A stretch of DNA of 64,000 bases, from contig VWRR01000008.1 in the NCBI GenBank assembly GCA_013995675.1, positions 1 through 64,000 of the forward strand, read 5' to 3'. Source of the stretch: Cyanidiococcus yangmingshanensis. Taxonomy: Eukaryota; Rhodophyta; Bangiophyceae; Cyanidiales; Cyanidiaceae. The notes beneath the pieces were generated by a model that had not been told where the DNA came from, searched no databases, and worked only from the letters and a program-made list of their open reading frames with translations. Both the position numbers and the translations under genes were made by a program. Shown here in pieces: positions 53,779 through 63,245 of this stretch (its first letter is position 1; every line of letters begins with the position of its first letter).

Positions 53779-55031
53779 TTATAGATCATCCGCGAGGATG
53801 CGTTCGCGAATCTCGCGCATAACGTCGCACATGTACTGAATGTTGTGTAAGGTTAGGAGAGCAGCAGCCAGTGGTTCATGCGCTCGCCACAGATGATGCA
53901 GATATGCAAGTGTATGGTTTTTGCTGACGAAACCGTCACAGGTCGTGTCGACCGGTTCGAAGACGCGCTCCCATTTTCGGCTCTTGATTTGGACACGACC
54001 ATGCGATCGAGTGAGCAGGGTTCCGTGTCGACCCGCTCGGGTCGGATAGCACGAATCGAACGAATCGATTCCAAAGGGAACGGCTCTCCGAATGCTCTCT
54101 TCGTCTGCAATACCGAGAAGATGGGTTGGCCATTTCTTTGGCAACAGCGGTGTTAGAAATTCTAGCAGCGAGAGTAGCTCGCTTCGATCCTTTCCGAGAC
54201 TGCCTCCGATCGCGATCCCATCAAATGGCAGTGCGGTGAGGTACTCGACGGACTTTTGGCGGAGCTCTCGATCGATCCCGCCATGGATGACGGCAAACAT
54301 CGCCTGTTGGCGCAGGTCACGCAGATGCTCACGTAAAGAGCGCGCTTCCCAACGATGAGAGAGTAAGACGGATTGCTTGAGTGCCTCGCGGTCGATATGA
54401 TACGGCGGTAGCTCGTCCAGCGGAATGATGATGTCGGCTCCAAGCTTCTTCTGTGTCTGGACGGATCGCTCTGGGGTCAATTCAATCATTCGCCCATCTC
54501 GGTATGATCGAAAAACAGGTCCGTCTTCAGACACGGCGAGGAGCAAGTTTGGCGATGCGTTTTTCCGGGACTTCATGTTCAGCTCGTCGAAAACCGAGCC
54601 ATGAGCCAGCGAGAAGACCTGAAAACCCCCAGAGTCCGTTATGATCGGCCGAGTACGCTGCATGTAGCGATGCAAGCCGCCAGCCTCTGCAATGACCTCG
54701 GGCCCCGGCTGCAAAAGCAGGTGGTAAGTATTGCAAAAGAGGAGTTCCAGTCCCGCCTCGTCTGCTCGACGTTGATCGACCATTTTCAGCGCCGCATTCG
54801 TACCAACCGCCACAAAGGCAGGTGTTTCCACCGTACCAGTGCGGTGTATATAAACGACCAACACGGGCACTGGAACGTCTGGACTGGTGCAGAATCTCAA
54901 AGCGAAAGAAGGGTTTGGGCTCGTACGCTGGGAATGTGCTCGGACACGGTGGATCTGCCCAGGGATCCGGGATACTTTTGCGCACCAACTGTGCGCTTGA
55001 AACGGTTCCAGAGTCTCAGGGGCTTGGTCAT
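53779..55031 (-). pseudogene. tRNA-guanine transglycosylase (TGT/QTRT1-like), frame broken, zinc site altered
   Basis: TGT exchanges guanine 34 for queuine or preQ1 in tRNAs with GUN anticodons (Asp, Asn, His, Tyr). Recognised: SSARVGRLYTPH, GTVETPAFVAVGT, ITDSGGFQVFSL with the proton-acceptor Asp, AVIHGGIDRELR, FDGIAIGGSLG and GIDSFDSCYPTRAGRHG with the nucleophile Asp. The ATG at 55031 starts a basic, transit-like N-terminus. A +1 change near 54840, CAC then an extra T then GGT, falls exactly between TPH and GTVETP; another +1 is needed near 54960-55000. The C-terminal zinc motif CxCxxC reads CDGFVS, so two cysteine ligands are missing, while the later histidine (LTLHNIQ) remains. Confidence 0.85.
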
Positions 55032-56548
55032 ACGCTCACGTCATCGGTGTCTAGCGAGAAAAAGACGCTGCGTCGGACCAGCAGCGACGCAGAACGCCTC
55101 GGGGAGAGCGGTATCGCGCAGTGTCGTCCAGCACGTGAACGGCCGAGCGCTCTCAACTGCTTCCGAGCGCAACCGCGAAAGAGATCGTTGCAGACTGGTT
55201 CAATCTCTCGGGATCGATAAGTACTTTCCTCGCCCAGGACGAGCGCTTGTTACCGAACGTCCCAGCAAGTGTCTCGTTTCTGCGTGAGTGCTCGAAACCT
55301 ACCGATGATCCCCTCACAATACCCAGGAAAGTCTTTGAACCGCGATCGGATGGCGAATGATCGCCCTCGGCTCTTTCAGTTTCGCTATGCAATCCACCCA
55401 AATTATAGGTAGGTGTGCGTCGAAGCCACTAGTTCGCCGATCCGTACTTGAGTTCCCAGCTGGGGCGTTCCTCAGTTTTTGAGACGCCGCCGCCCGCACC
55501 GCCTCCGAGCGTGGCGTCGCGCCGGTCGGTCCCGCAGCCGACGACCGCGGAGACTGTCTCGGTCACGATCGTTCGTTGCCTCGGTTGACACTTGAGGTTT
55601 CATGGCGTCCTATGAACTGGTCGAATGCACCTTGTTGAGGGCGATACGCGAGGGGATTGGACCATGATCATGTGTCTGATGGACAGCTATCGTATGATCG
55701 AGCGGCGGGCCTGACAGAGCCATACGATTGTCGTGGGAGGCCAACGCGGGGAGCCCAGGCGCGCCTGCCTATTCTCCAATGCATCCCTTTAGGAAACGAG
55801 TCGTTGGCGCGCACGTGAAGAAGCGCTAGAAGATGCAGTCTTCTGAGTACAGCTTTAACGTGACGAGTTCCAGAGCGAAGAGCCAACGACGGAGACCCCG
55901 AGCATACAAAGCACGCTTTCCAGCATCGGTCGCGCCATTCGCCAGTACGCTCCTCGCACGGTCTTTCGCTGCCTGTACGTCTCGCCAATGAAAGCGTCCC
56001 GAATAAAAAAAGCGAATCGGATTCTATGCAAAGACCCAATGCTGCTTTCCTGGGGCTTGAGAGGATTCCTCAATTTGAGCACTGCTGTTGGGAACACCTT
56101 CTGGAATACGCTCTGAACGGTGGATGAAATGCAAAACCAGGCCCTCATCGAGGGAATGACATGACTGAGACAGACGGACACGCCGCTCGTGCGAAATTGC
56201 GACGGCTTTGCTCGCTGCGGCCAAGCGCAGTATTTCGGGTCTCCAAAGCGGCAGAAAACGGGTACGACTTCCGGCCGAGTGCCGAGTTACTGGACGTACT
56301 TGCGCACAACTCGCTAGCCTTGTCTTTTGGCTTAAAATCCAACTGCTGGGCGATCTTTTCGAGGTCTTGATCTCGCGAACGTTAAGCAGAAACCTCTGTC
56401 GTTCTCTGCGGTGTACTGAGTGAGTAGGTAGGGTCTCTCGCTGCCTGATAGCAGGACACTGTTCGCTAAAGGGAAGTGACATCGTTCTCACGGTGATATA
56501 AACTGCGCATTACAGCATTTAATCTCGAGCCAGAACAACCGCAGCGCT
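55032..56548. other. Intergenic, possible unassigned minus-strand coding
   Basis: Minus-strand frames at 56491-56024, 56342-56145, 56181-55855 and 56039-55668 overlap; the 56181-55855 frame has a plausible RIRFAFFIRDAFIGETYRQR segment and a hydrophobic end. No family is recognised. The right edge contains the eIF2B-gamma promoter. Confidence 0.35.
56497..56503 (+). promoter_or_regulatory. Candidate TATA box of the eIF2B-gamma gene
   Basis: TATAAAC 46 bases before the ATG at 56549, a spacing like that at the GT71 gene. Confidence 0.45.
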
Positions 56549-58255
56549 ATGGCCACCACCAGGGAGTCTGGGCAGCAGCGCCAGGCCACGCACAGTGCCT
56601 TTGTCGAGTTCCGGGTTGTGTTGCTCGCAGGTGACGCTGGCTCTCGTATGCGCCTTTTTACGGACTTGGTGCCCAAGTGTATGCTGCCGATCGGCAACCG
56701 GCCGTTGCTATTCTATGCACTCTATTCTATCGAGCGCAGCGGACTGTCGGAGGTTATTCTTGTCACAACTGAGCGCGCCCTCGAACGAGTGACCTTGTAC
56801 GTTGAAGAGTTCTACGGTCTTGACCCCGCCGTGTTGGCGCTTCGGAGCTCTCAAACGACTGAAAAGGAGCTCGCTGTTCGGATCGAAGCCGTGCCAGACG
56901 ACTTGGACAGTGCCGAAGCGATTCTCCGGGTAGCGAAACATCTCGATACTGATGATGTATTGATTCTCAGCGCCGACGCGTTTGGATACTGGGACTTGGC
57001 GACATTGACGACGATGCATAGGGTCTCTGAAGCTGCATGGACAATGTTGTTGACCAGCTCGAGCTCCAATGTGAAAAACGAGGGCAGCAAATCTGCATCA
57101 GGATCGCGAACGCGGGGTCACGGTTCAGGGTCGGCCCCGGGGGGTGCAACCATCGCAACATCCGCCCGAGACTATTTCGTGATCGACGAAGTGACGCAGC
57201 GAGTCCTATATGTCAAATCATTTGCTGACGCATCCAAGACAGGGGATCGCCTTCGTCTGCCCAGGGATGTCCTGCGATCCGAGGGTCCGATCATGGTGCA
57301 TCGGGACCTCGTAGACCTCCATATATACGTGTGTCGAAGATGGGTGCTTGAGCTCCTTCGGTCGCGCCCACACATGACCAGCCTCCGCTCAGATCTATTA
57401 CCGTATCTCGTTCGTAATCAGTTTGTGTTGGAGAGAAGACTCTCCCGTGCCATGGCGACCGAAACCATGGAGGAAGAAGAGGACTCTGTACTGCGCAGCG
57501 CCTGGCGAAAGTATCTTGACATGCGTGGCGAGCCGTTTACGCGGGCCAGAGACCCGCCATCAAGCCTGAAAAGTAACGAACAAAACAAGTATTGGATACC
57601 AAAGCTCGCGCCGCCGCTCTTGCATACGGTGATGACCCACCAAAATCGGGAAAACCTCGGGGGAATCTCGTTCACGAATATTCGCTGTCAGGGCTGCTTC
57701 GCATCACCAGAATATGGCCGTCTCTTCCGCGTCAATACGATTCACGCGTACATCGAGGCGAATCGTCTGGTGGCGGCTGGCATGCTTTTCGGCGATCTGG
57801 AGAAGGTGGCGACCAAGGCGTCGGCACGAGGGCGTGACGAAGCGACATCAACCGCGCCCCCCACCCATTCGGTGCATTCTGGTGAGACACCAGCATCTGA
57901 GCACGAGCGGCCGACAACAGCGCGCCTCCATATAGGGAAAGACTGCCTGGTCGCGTCTGAGAGCATCCAGTTTGGGGCCGGGTGTACCATCAAAAACCAG
58001 ACGGTCATTGGCGCGCATACGATTCTGGGGTCACGATGCAAAGTGAGCGCCTGCGTCATCATGGATCATGTGCGTATCGGGAGCGAGTGTACGCTCCAGA
58101 ATTGCGTCATTGGAAGCAATGTGCAAATCCATGATCAGTGCCAACTGCGCGATTGTCTCATTGGACCAGACACAGAGGTTGCTGCTGGCACGCACGAAAC
58201 AAACGAAATATTCACGCGAGCCGACATACCCATCATGGACTCATTCACGCCTTAG
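56549..58255 (+). CDS. Translation initiation factor eIF2B subunit gamma
   Basis: 568 residues, uninterrupted. eIF2B exchanges GDP for GTP on eIF2; gamma and epsilon form its catalytic subcomplex. The N-terminal nucleotidyltransferase-like domain reads FRVVLLAGDAGSRMRLFTDL and VPKCMLPIGNRPLLFYALYS, then VLILSADAFGYWDL, MVHRDLVDLHIYVCRRWVLE and SLRSDLLPYLVRNQF, which match eIF2B-gamma rather than epsilon. The C-terminal left-handed beta-helix hexapeptides run from about 470 to 560 (TVIGAHTILGS, NCVIGSNVQI, DCLIGPDTEV). No W2/HEAT domain follows, again favouring gamma. Longer than the ~450-residue human protein because of low-complexity inserts near 170-200 and 425-455. Convergent with the next gene, 62 bases away. 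Confidence 0.9.
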   Translation: MATTRESGQQRQATHSAFVEFRVVLLAGDAGSRMRLFTDLVPKCMLPIGNRPLLFYALYSIERSGLSEVILVTTERALERVTLYVEEFYGLDPAVLALRSSQTTEKELAVRIEAVPDDLDSAEAILRVAKHLDTDDVLILSADAFGYWDLATLTTMHRVSEAAWTMLLTSSSSNVKNEGSKSASGSRTRGHGSGSAPGGATIATSARDYFVIDEVTQRVLYVKSFADASKTGDRLRLPRDVLRSEGPIMVHRDLVDLHIYVCRRWVLELLRSRPHMTSLRSDLLPYLVRNQFVLERRLSRAMATETMEEEEDSVLRSAWRKYLDMRGEPFTRARDPPSSLKSNEQNKYWIPKLAPPLLHTVMTHQNRENLGGISFTNIRCQGCFASPEYGRLFRVNTIHAYIEANRLVAAGMLFGDLEKVATKASARGRDEATSTAPPTHSVHSGETPASEHERPTTARLHIGKDCLVASESIQFGAGCTIKNQTVIGAHTILGSRCKVSACVIMDHVRIGSECTLQNCVIGSNVQIHDQCQLRDCLIGPDTEVAAGTHETNEIFTRADIPIMDSFTP

Positions 58256-58317
58256 CTCTCAGGCCAAGAAAAATGCCCCCGCTTTCTCAAAATACAGCCA
58301 AGGCTGGATCCCGATCA

Positions 58318-59532
58318 CTAATGAAACCCCAAAATATGCGGGATTGCACTCAGATACCGATCCCCGGTGTAACTGAGGCTCGGTGCAAGCGGATAGCGCG
58401 CTAGCGAGCGCCAGCGCGCCACATTGGAAGACAGCGTCGATAACGTACTCCCGACGAACAAATGCGCACCGTAGATGGCGAGATACATTTCCGTGACCAA
58501 GGAGAGGGTGTCGAATCCCTCGTATGCCGCCCATACCGACTGAGTGAAGTCATAGACGCGACCACCAGCGGCACCACACTGATCACTGGCCTCCACAAAA
58601 GCTTTCCAGTGCGCAAGCACCTTCAACGACTCAGCATGCTCATCATGCATAAAGTAGAAATGCACTGGACGAGCGTCTGGATCTCGGCGTTGGATGGCAC
58701 AGATCTGGCACAGCGCAGAACGTTGTGCGGGATGCATGCATGCACTACCGTTTCCCGCCAACATCCACGCATGCAGCGTCCTGCCCGGGAATTCGTGCGG
58801 TCGACGTTGGTGTGCACGAGCCTCAAATCCGCTGGAACGCACGTGGACGACGATCACGAGCGGGCGTACCGATGCTGTCTCCAGGGCCTGCCATTGCTGC
58901 AACCAATGGCGCGCAACATGCGTTGGACGCAACTGAGCGTGTTGCCAAAGGCGCAGAAAAGACTTGTCGTGTCGGGTGAAGCAGCGCACGAGGCCGTAGG
59001 TATTGGCAATTTGGAGCAGACGCGGTCCGGCGTGCGCGGATGCGGCACGCAGGGCGGTGATGGCCTCTTCACAAGCTGCATCTCGATGGAGACGCAGGGA
59101 GATATTGCGACCATCGAAGGCGACCGTTGATGTTGCCGGCTGCTGCCCGCAGCGTGCTCGTTCCGAGCGTGACTGGATCCATTGTCGATGGAGTGCTGGC
59201 TCTATATCGAGCATGTCTGTCCAGTCGAGTTCGGTGAGGATTCGACCGCGCTCTATCAGGGGCGGCACCACGAGCCGACGACCCAGCAGCTGTGCGAGGT
59301 GAAGCCCCACGAAAAGCGCAAGCAGTTGATTGTTCCAGCCTCCGTAAGAGGGATCGTAGGTGATTAGGTGAGTGCACTGGTTGGATCGGTTGTGCTTCCA
59401 GCGGCAGGCCAAGAGCCCGCCATACAGCGCGAGCGTGAGGAGCACGACGCGCCAACTGAAGGAGAACGAGCGTCGTGGTCGAGGTTGCTGTAGCGATCGT
59501 TGCTTTGCGGCCACAGTTCGACGACTCACCAT
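58318..59532 (-). CDS. O-fucosyltransferase-superfamily type II membrane protein
   Basis: 404 residues from the ATG at 59532; the frame is open to 59553 without an ATG. A basic N-terminus and one membrane segment (VVLLTLALYGGLLACRW, about 28-45) precede a lumenal domain. It starts with DPSYGGWNNQLLALFVGLHL and GRRLVVPPL, the GDP-fucose-binding opening of the O-FucT superfamily (SGGLNNQR-like). It continues with VIVVHVRSSGFEARAHQRR, a HxRxxG-like segment, and HLFVGSTLSTLSSNVARWR near the C-terminus, the usual SxxSTF-like part. Such enzymes fucosylate proteins or cell-wall glycans in the ER or Golgi. The acceptor is unknown. Uninterrupted. Confidence 0.75.
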   Translation of the reverse strand: MVSRRTVAAKQRSLQQPRPRRSFSFSWRVVLLTLALYGGLLACRWKHNRSNQCTHLITYDPSYGGWNNQLLALFVGLHLAQLLGRRLVVPPLIERGRILTELDWTDMLDIEPALHRQWIQSRSERARCGQQPATSTVAFDGRNISLRLHRDAACEEAITALRAASAHAGPRLLQIANTYGLVRCFTRHDKSFLRLWQHAQLRPTHVARHWLQQWQALETASVRPLVIVVHVRSSGFEARAHQRRPHEFPGRTLHAWMLAGNGSACMHPAQRSALCQICAIQRRDPDARPVHFYFMHDEHAESLKVLAHWKAFVEASDQCGAAGGRVYDFTQSVWAAYEGFDTLSLVTEMYLAIYGAHLFVGSTLSTLSSNVARWRSLARYPLAPSLSYTGDRYLSAIPHILGFH

Positions 59533-60211
59533 TTTATATTCAAGCGCACACAACTTAATTCATGCATTGGTATGGAGTCCATGACCATCAACCGGTGTTA
59601 TTGAATCAGTCGGCCGAGAGGATGGCGACCTAGTCCGCCCAAGCGTCGTGAGATGCCCATGCTCGGACAGGCGCTCGTTCCCCTGCGGCCATGGAAAAAA
59701 ATGTCCGTTCTGATCAGCGCTCGTTCTCTCAAAGCGGTGCTGCAGACCCTATTTGCAGAGATTGGGGCACCGCTTGCTGTAGTGGTGGCCGCTTTGGTTG
59801 GGAACGGATCATCTCGGAGCAGCACTGAACCGCTCATCGAACGAGTGCCTAGGTCGGCGTTAGGTTTTCGCATTGGCGTGGGCGAGCAACAGGGTCGCGC
59901 TTTGGCTCACTCGAGAAGCAGCCGCTGCGGTCGTGGTTTCAGCGCTCCTCTGCCTCTCCCTTGTTTTGCTGATCTCGATAAACCTCATTGTTTCAAGTTC
60001 GATCTAGCGAATCGACTGCAGAGAAGAGAGGCATCGGGGTGGCGTGCACCCCAAGGAACCGGAGCGGTCGGCTTCCTGGCCGCTGGGGCCACCGCCTGAG
60101 CGTCAGCGCATTGGACGCCAGCACACCAAAGAACGGCGTAGATAGAGCACCAGTCGCAACTCAATTTTACAGCGAACCTAGTGGTTCAATTTGAACAACC
60201 ACGGAGGATCT
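59533..60211. other. Divergent intergenic region
   Basis: Lies between the divergent O-FucT-like and LpxB-like genes. A plus-strand 148-codon frame (59653-60099) and a minus-strand 91-codon frame overlap here; neither is recognised. Both promoters should lie here. Confidence 0.45.
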
Positions 60212-62434
60212 ATGGAGCGACCGGCGTTCATCAAAAGCCGAAGACGTCAGGTGCACTCCAGGGGAGGGTTTGTCCTCGCTCTGCAAAGCCAGCGATGCCG
60301 CAGCACAGTTCCAGGGTTTCAACGCATTCCGGGAGTAGATGGGCTCGGTTGGAGGTGCGAGCGACAACGCGGTTCCCGATGTTTGAGGCGACCACTTGAG
60401 CAACGCTGGAACCGAGGACAGCACCATTGGGAGAGCACTGACGCTGCCGCCAACTCGCAGCTCTATTCTCCGATGTCGAGGAATTCATCGAGCCGCAACC
60501 AACAACAGACTTGTTGGAGCAACGAGACTATTGGAACAAGTCGCAAACGTACTGTGATGGTCTCCTCTAGCCTGCGACCTGCGACTGAGCAGGGACATCT
60601 TCCGGATCTGTTGATTCTCAGCAACGGCCCGGGCGAGCTCTACACGTGGGTGCGACCCTTGGTATCCCTCCTTGGCCATCACTTTCGTATATCTATCGCA
60701 CTCGCGCCATGCCCTCATGCCAGTGGCCATGAACTCGAGGCGGCAACCCAATTTCCCAATACAGCACGCGTACTGCCCCCAGAGCATTTCTGGAGGCTAC
60801 TGGTCGGCAGTGAGGGAACCTGGGCATGGCATCCGGGACGCTGTGGTCCCCAGAATCAACCCATCGCGCAGTTAGGGCACTGGCAACGTCGTGGAGTCGT
60901 CCTGTTCCTCGGTGGCGATCAGTTCTTCGCTGGTTGTATCGCATGGCGGCTCGGCTACCCTTGCGTGGCCTACGCGGAGTGGGAGGCCATGTGGCCCGGC
61001 TGGATCCCATTCTATGCTGTCCGACGACACGCGATTCGTCGACGATCACGAAGTCACTGGCTGTATCGCCTCTGCCTCTTGTGGGTCTGGATTTTGGGTG
61101 TCTTAGGGATAGCCCGACAACAAAGGCTTCGCTTTGTTCCCAAAATCATTGTCGTCGGTGATCTGACCACCGACTCGGTATGGCAGTACGGCGATGTCCG
61201 CGAACGGGCCAGGACTCTTCGAAATCGGTATCTGAATGCTTATGCTCAGGTAGAGGCCCAGCGTTCAATGCTCAAGGTGCAACAGGCCGATATGCAGAGT
61301 GACTCTGCGAACGGTTGCTCCTCGCCAGGCGCCGTGCCCACCTCTCCTCGAAGCTCGACGACGGAGGCTACGAGCACGGAGGCTCCAGGGGACCGACTCG
61401 TACCCACGGAGACCCGTCCTAATCGGACAAAACATAGTTTGCTAGAGGTAACCGAGGCACCTTTGGGCAGGCCTCTGGTGATTGGCCTTTTGCCCGGATC
61501 GAAACCGAACAAGCTGGCCCTTATGGTTCCTTTTCTGCTGCTCTGTGCGTACCATATGCACCTCCAAGCAATGCAGCTCGGCGTGGGGCCACTGATCTTT
61601 GTCCTGCCGGTAGCTCCGGGTCTGGACACAGCCACACTGCAACGCTTTGCCGATCCGGCCCAGAACTCCATGTTTGACTATATCCCAGGGGCATCTGCCC
61701 GCCTGCCGGATTCTGTCGCCACAGAGGAGCGTTCCACGACGCGCCCAGGGATCGATGCGTTAGGCAAGCACGCTTCGGGCCAGGTCCCTGCCGCAACGCC
61801 CCCGAACGGGAATACTGCAACCGAGCCGTTTGAGTCGGCGAACGACGAGCACCCTGCGGAGACTTATTGGCTCATAGAGCAGGTCTACGTCGCCGAAACG
61901 GATCGAAGAGATGTGAATCGTTTACGGGCGGTAGATGAGCAAGTACCAATCTTTCTGCATGTCGCATCACCCGCACACGCGATGCTCGCAGCGACGGATC
62001 TCTGCCTGACAACGGTTGGTGCGAATACCGCAGAACTGGCATCTTTATGGACGCCAGCGATGGTTCTGGTGCCTACCCATCGCCTGGACGTCATGCGTGC
62101 ATGGGATGGTCTGCTCGGCATCCTTTGTCGTCTGCCGATACTCGGCACGTGGATCACCATCGCGACCAACAAACTCATCCTGTGGCTTTACGCTACACGC
62201 CGATGGGGATACCTTGCTTTACCGAACCGGTGGGCTGGTAACCAAGAACTCTTGCCAGAACGAGTTGGTTGCTTGGACGCAAGACAACTCGCTGCGGAGG
62301 CGCTCTCGCTGACCCTAGACGAGGAAAAATGCAATGCTATGCGACGCTTGCTACAGTATTACGCTCGGCCGAGCGGAGCGGTGCGCCGGCTCGCAGTGCT
62401 CGTCCAGCAAGCGCTCCGATCACAAGCCGTCTAA
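60212..62434 (+). CDS. LpxB-like glycosyltransferase of cyanobacterial type
   Basis: About 740 residues, uninterrupted, ATG at 60212. The first ~125 residues are basic and Ser/Arg-rich, consistent with a plastid transit peptide. The catalytic part opens with LLILSNGPGELYTWVRPLV, the SNGPGE opening of the cyanobacterial lipid-A-disaccharide synthase-like family. It continues with VLFLGGDQFFAGCIAWRLGY, VVGDLTTDSV, VIGLLPGSKPNKLAL (GSR-like) and the sugar-nucleotide loop LTTVGANTAELASLWTPAMV. A low-complexity insert lies near 370-420. True LpxB makes the lipid A disaccharide; neither red algae nor most cyanobacteria make classical lipid A, so the substrate is open. I infer plastid endosymbiotic origin. 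Confidence 0.8.
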   Translation: MERPAFIKSRRRQVHSRGGFVLALQSQRCRSTVPGFQRIPGVDGLGWRCERQRGSRCLRRPLEQRWNRGQHHWESTDAAANSQLYSPMSRNSSSRNQQQTCWSNETIGTSRKRTVMVSSSLRPATEQGHLPDLLILSNGPGELYTWVRPLVSLLGHHFRISIALAPCPHASGHELEAATQFPNTARVLPPEHFWRLLVGSEGTWAWHPGRCGPQNQPIAQLGHWQRRGVVLFLGGDQFFAGCIAWRLGYPCVAYAEWEAMWPGWIPFYAVRRHAIRRRSRSHWLYRLCLLWVWILGVLGIARQQRLRFVPKIIVVGDLTTDSVWQYGDVRERARTLRNRYLNAYAQVEAQRSMLKVQQADMQSDSANGCSSPGAVPTSPRSSTTEATSTEAPGDRLVPTETRPNRTKHSLLEVTEAPLGRPLVIGLLPGSKPNKLALMVPFLLLCAYHMHLQAMQLGVGPLIFVLPVAPGLDTATLQRFADPAQNSMFDYIPGASARLPDSVATEERSTTRPGIDALGKHASGQVPAATPPNGNTATEPFESANDEHPAETYWLIEQVYVAETDRRDVNRLRAVDEQVPIFLHVASPAHAMLAATDLCLTTVGANTAELASLWTPAMVLVPTHRLDVMRAWDGLLGILCRLPILGTWITIATNKLILWLYATRRWGYLALPNRWAGNQELLPERVGCLDARQLAAEALSLTLDEEKCNAMRRLLQYYARPSGAVRRLAVLVQQALRSQAV

Positions 62435-62933
62435 CAGAGGATGGGTCGAATCGCCTAGGGTTTTCGGGTATCAGCATCACCTCCGGTCTGAAATAGGACG
62501 TCACACGGTGTCTTTAAACGAGACGAGATGACTGGACAAGGGCATCCACGATGGCGTCCAAGGCGCGTACAGTGCTCACGTGGTAGACGGGCGAACAGCA
62601 AGGACCATTCTGTCTTTTGCGCACAACAGACCGCAGAGACGCATCCAGTGCAGCCAATCACGCTCTGCGGCGTGATGTTCGTCAAAGGCCTATGGCGCGC
62701 TTCGCTTTGGGCGAACAGAAAGAAAGGCGCCGGCCTGCTTGAGCGCGTTACCAGACCGGGCCCCCTACCGACCTCCAGCCAATTAACGACAAGGCGTTCT
62801 CCTCGTTCACCAATCCTGAACGGGAAAGCGGCAACAACTCGCAACTACGAGATGGAACATGACGCTCAGAGACGCTGCTCGAAGCGCCGGCGCGGCCCCA
62901 GAACAGTCGTTAGCAGTGCCCAGCCGTGGCCAT
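62435..62933. other. Intergenic, no gene seen
   Basis: Short frames only; convergent gap between the LpxB-like and SelK-like genes. Confidence 0.5.
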
Positions 62934-63245
62934 TCAACCACAGCAACCACCACTTGCACAGCTCGGTGACGGGTTCGACCGCCTCAGGTCTCCCATCGTT
63001 CGAATCCTCGGCGTTGCTTGCGGTTTCGAGCGTGGTGTCTGCCTGCCAGGGGAGCGGCCCGAGGCGCCCGAAGACGAACCCGCACCCGAACGCTTTCTAG
63101 CCGACCAGTTTGGTTGAAAAAGCGACAGCCAAAACGCCACAGCAAGCGCGTACAACCACTGCACGAGTTTTACTGTAGCACTGATAGGGTGTGCCAGTAT
63201 TGAGCGCCAACCTCGAACGACTCGACCGTCTCGACGAACATACAT
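62934..63245 (-). CDS. Small SelK-like membrane protein with Cys in place of selenocysteine
   Basis: 103 residues from the ATG at 63245: MYVRRDGRVVRGWRS, one membrane segment (LVQWLYALAVAFWLSLF, about 27-45), then a basic Gly/Ser/Pro/Arg-rich tail containing RIRTMGDLRR and ending SGGCCG. Selenoprotein K has the same plan: M-Y-(I/V)-S-x-G-x-V start, single membrane segment, Gly/Arg-rich tail with RMGRINHL, and GGUG close to the end. Here the residue at the selenocysteine position appears to be Cys. SelK acts in ER-associated degradation and protein palmitoylation in animals. Short, so moderately certain. The frame is open further upstream to 63380. Confidence 0.6.
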   Translation of the reverse strand: MYVRRDGRVVRGWRSILAHPISATVKLVQWLYALAVAFWLSLFQPNWSARKRSGAGSSSGASGRSPGRQTPRSKPQATPRIRTMGDLRRSNPSPSCASGGCCG

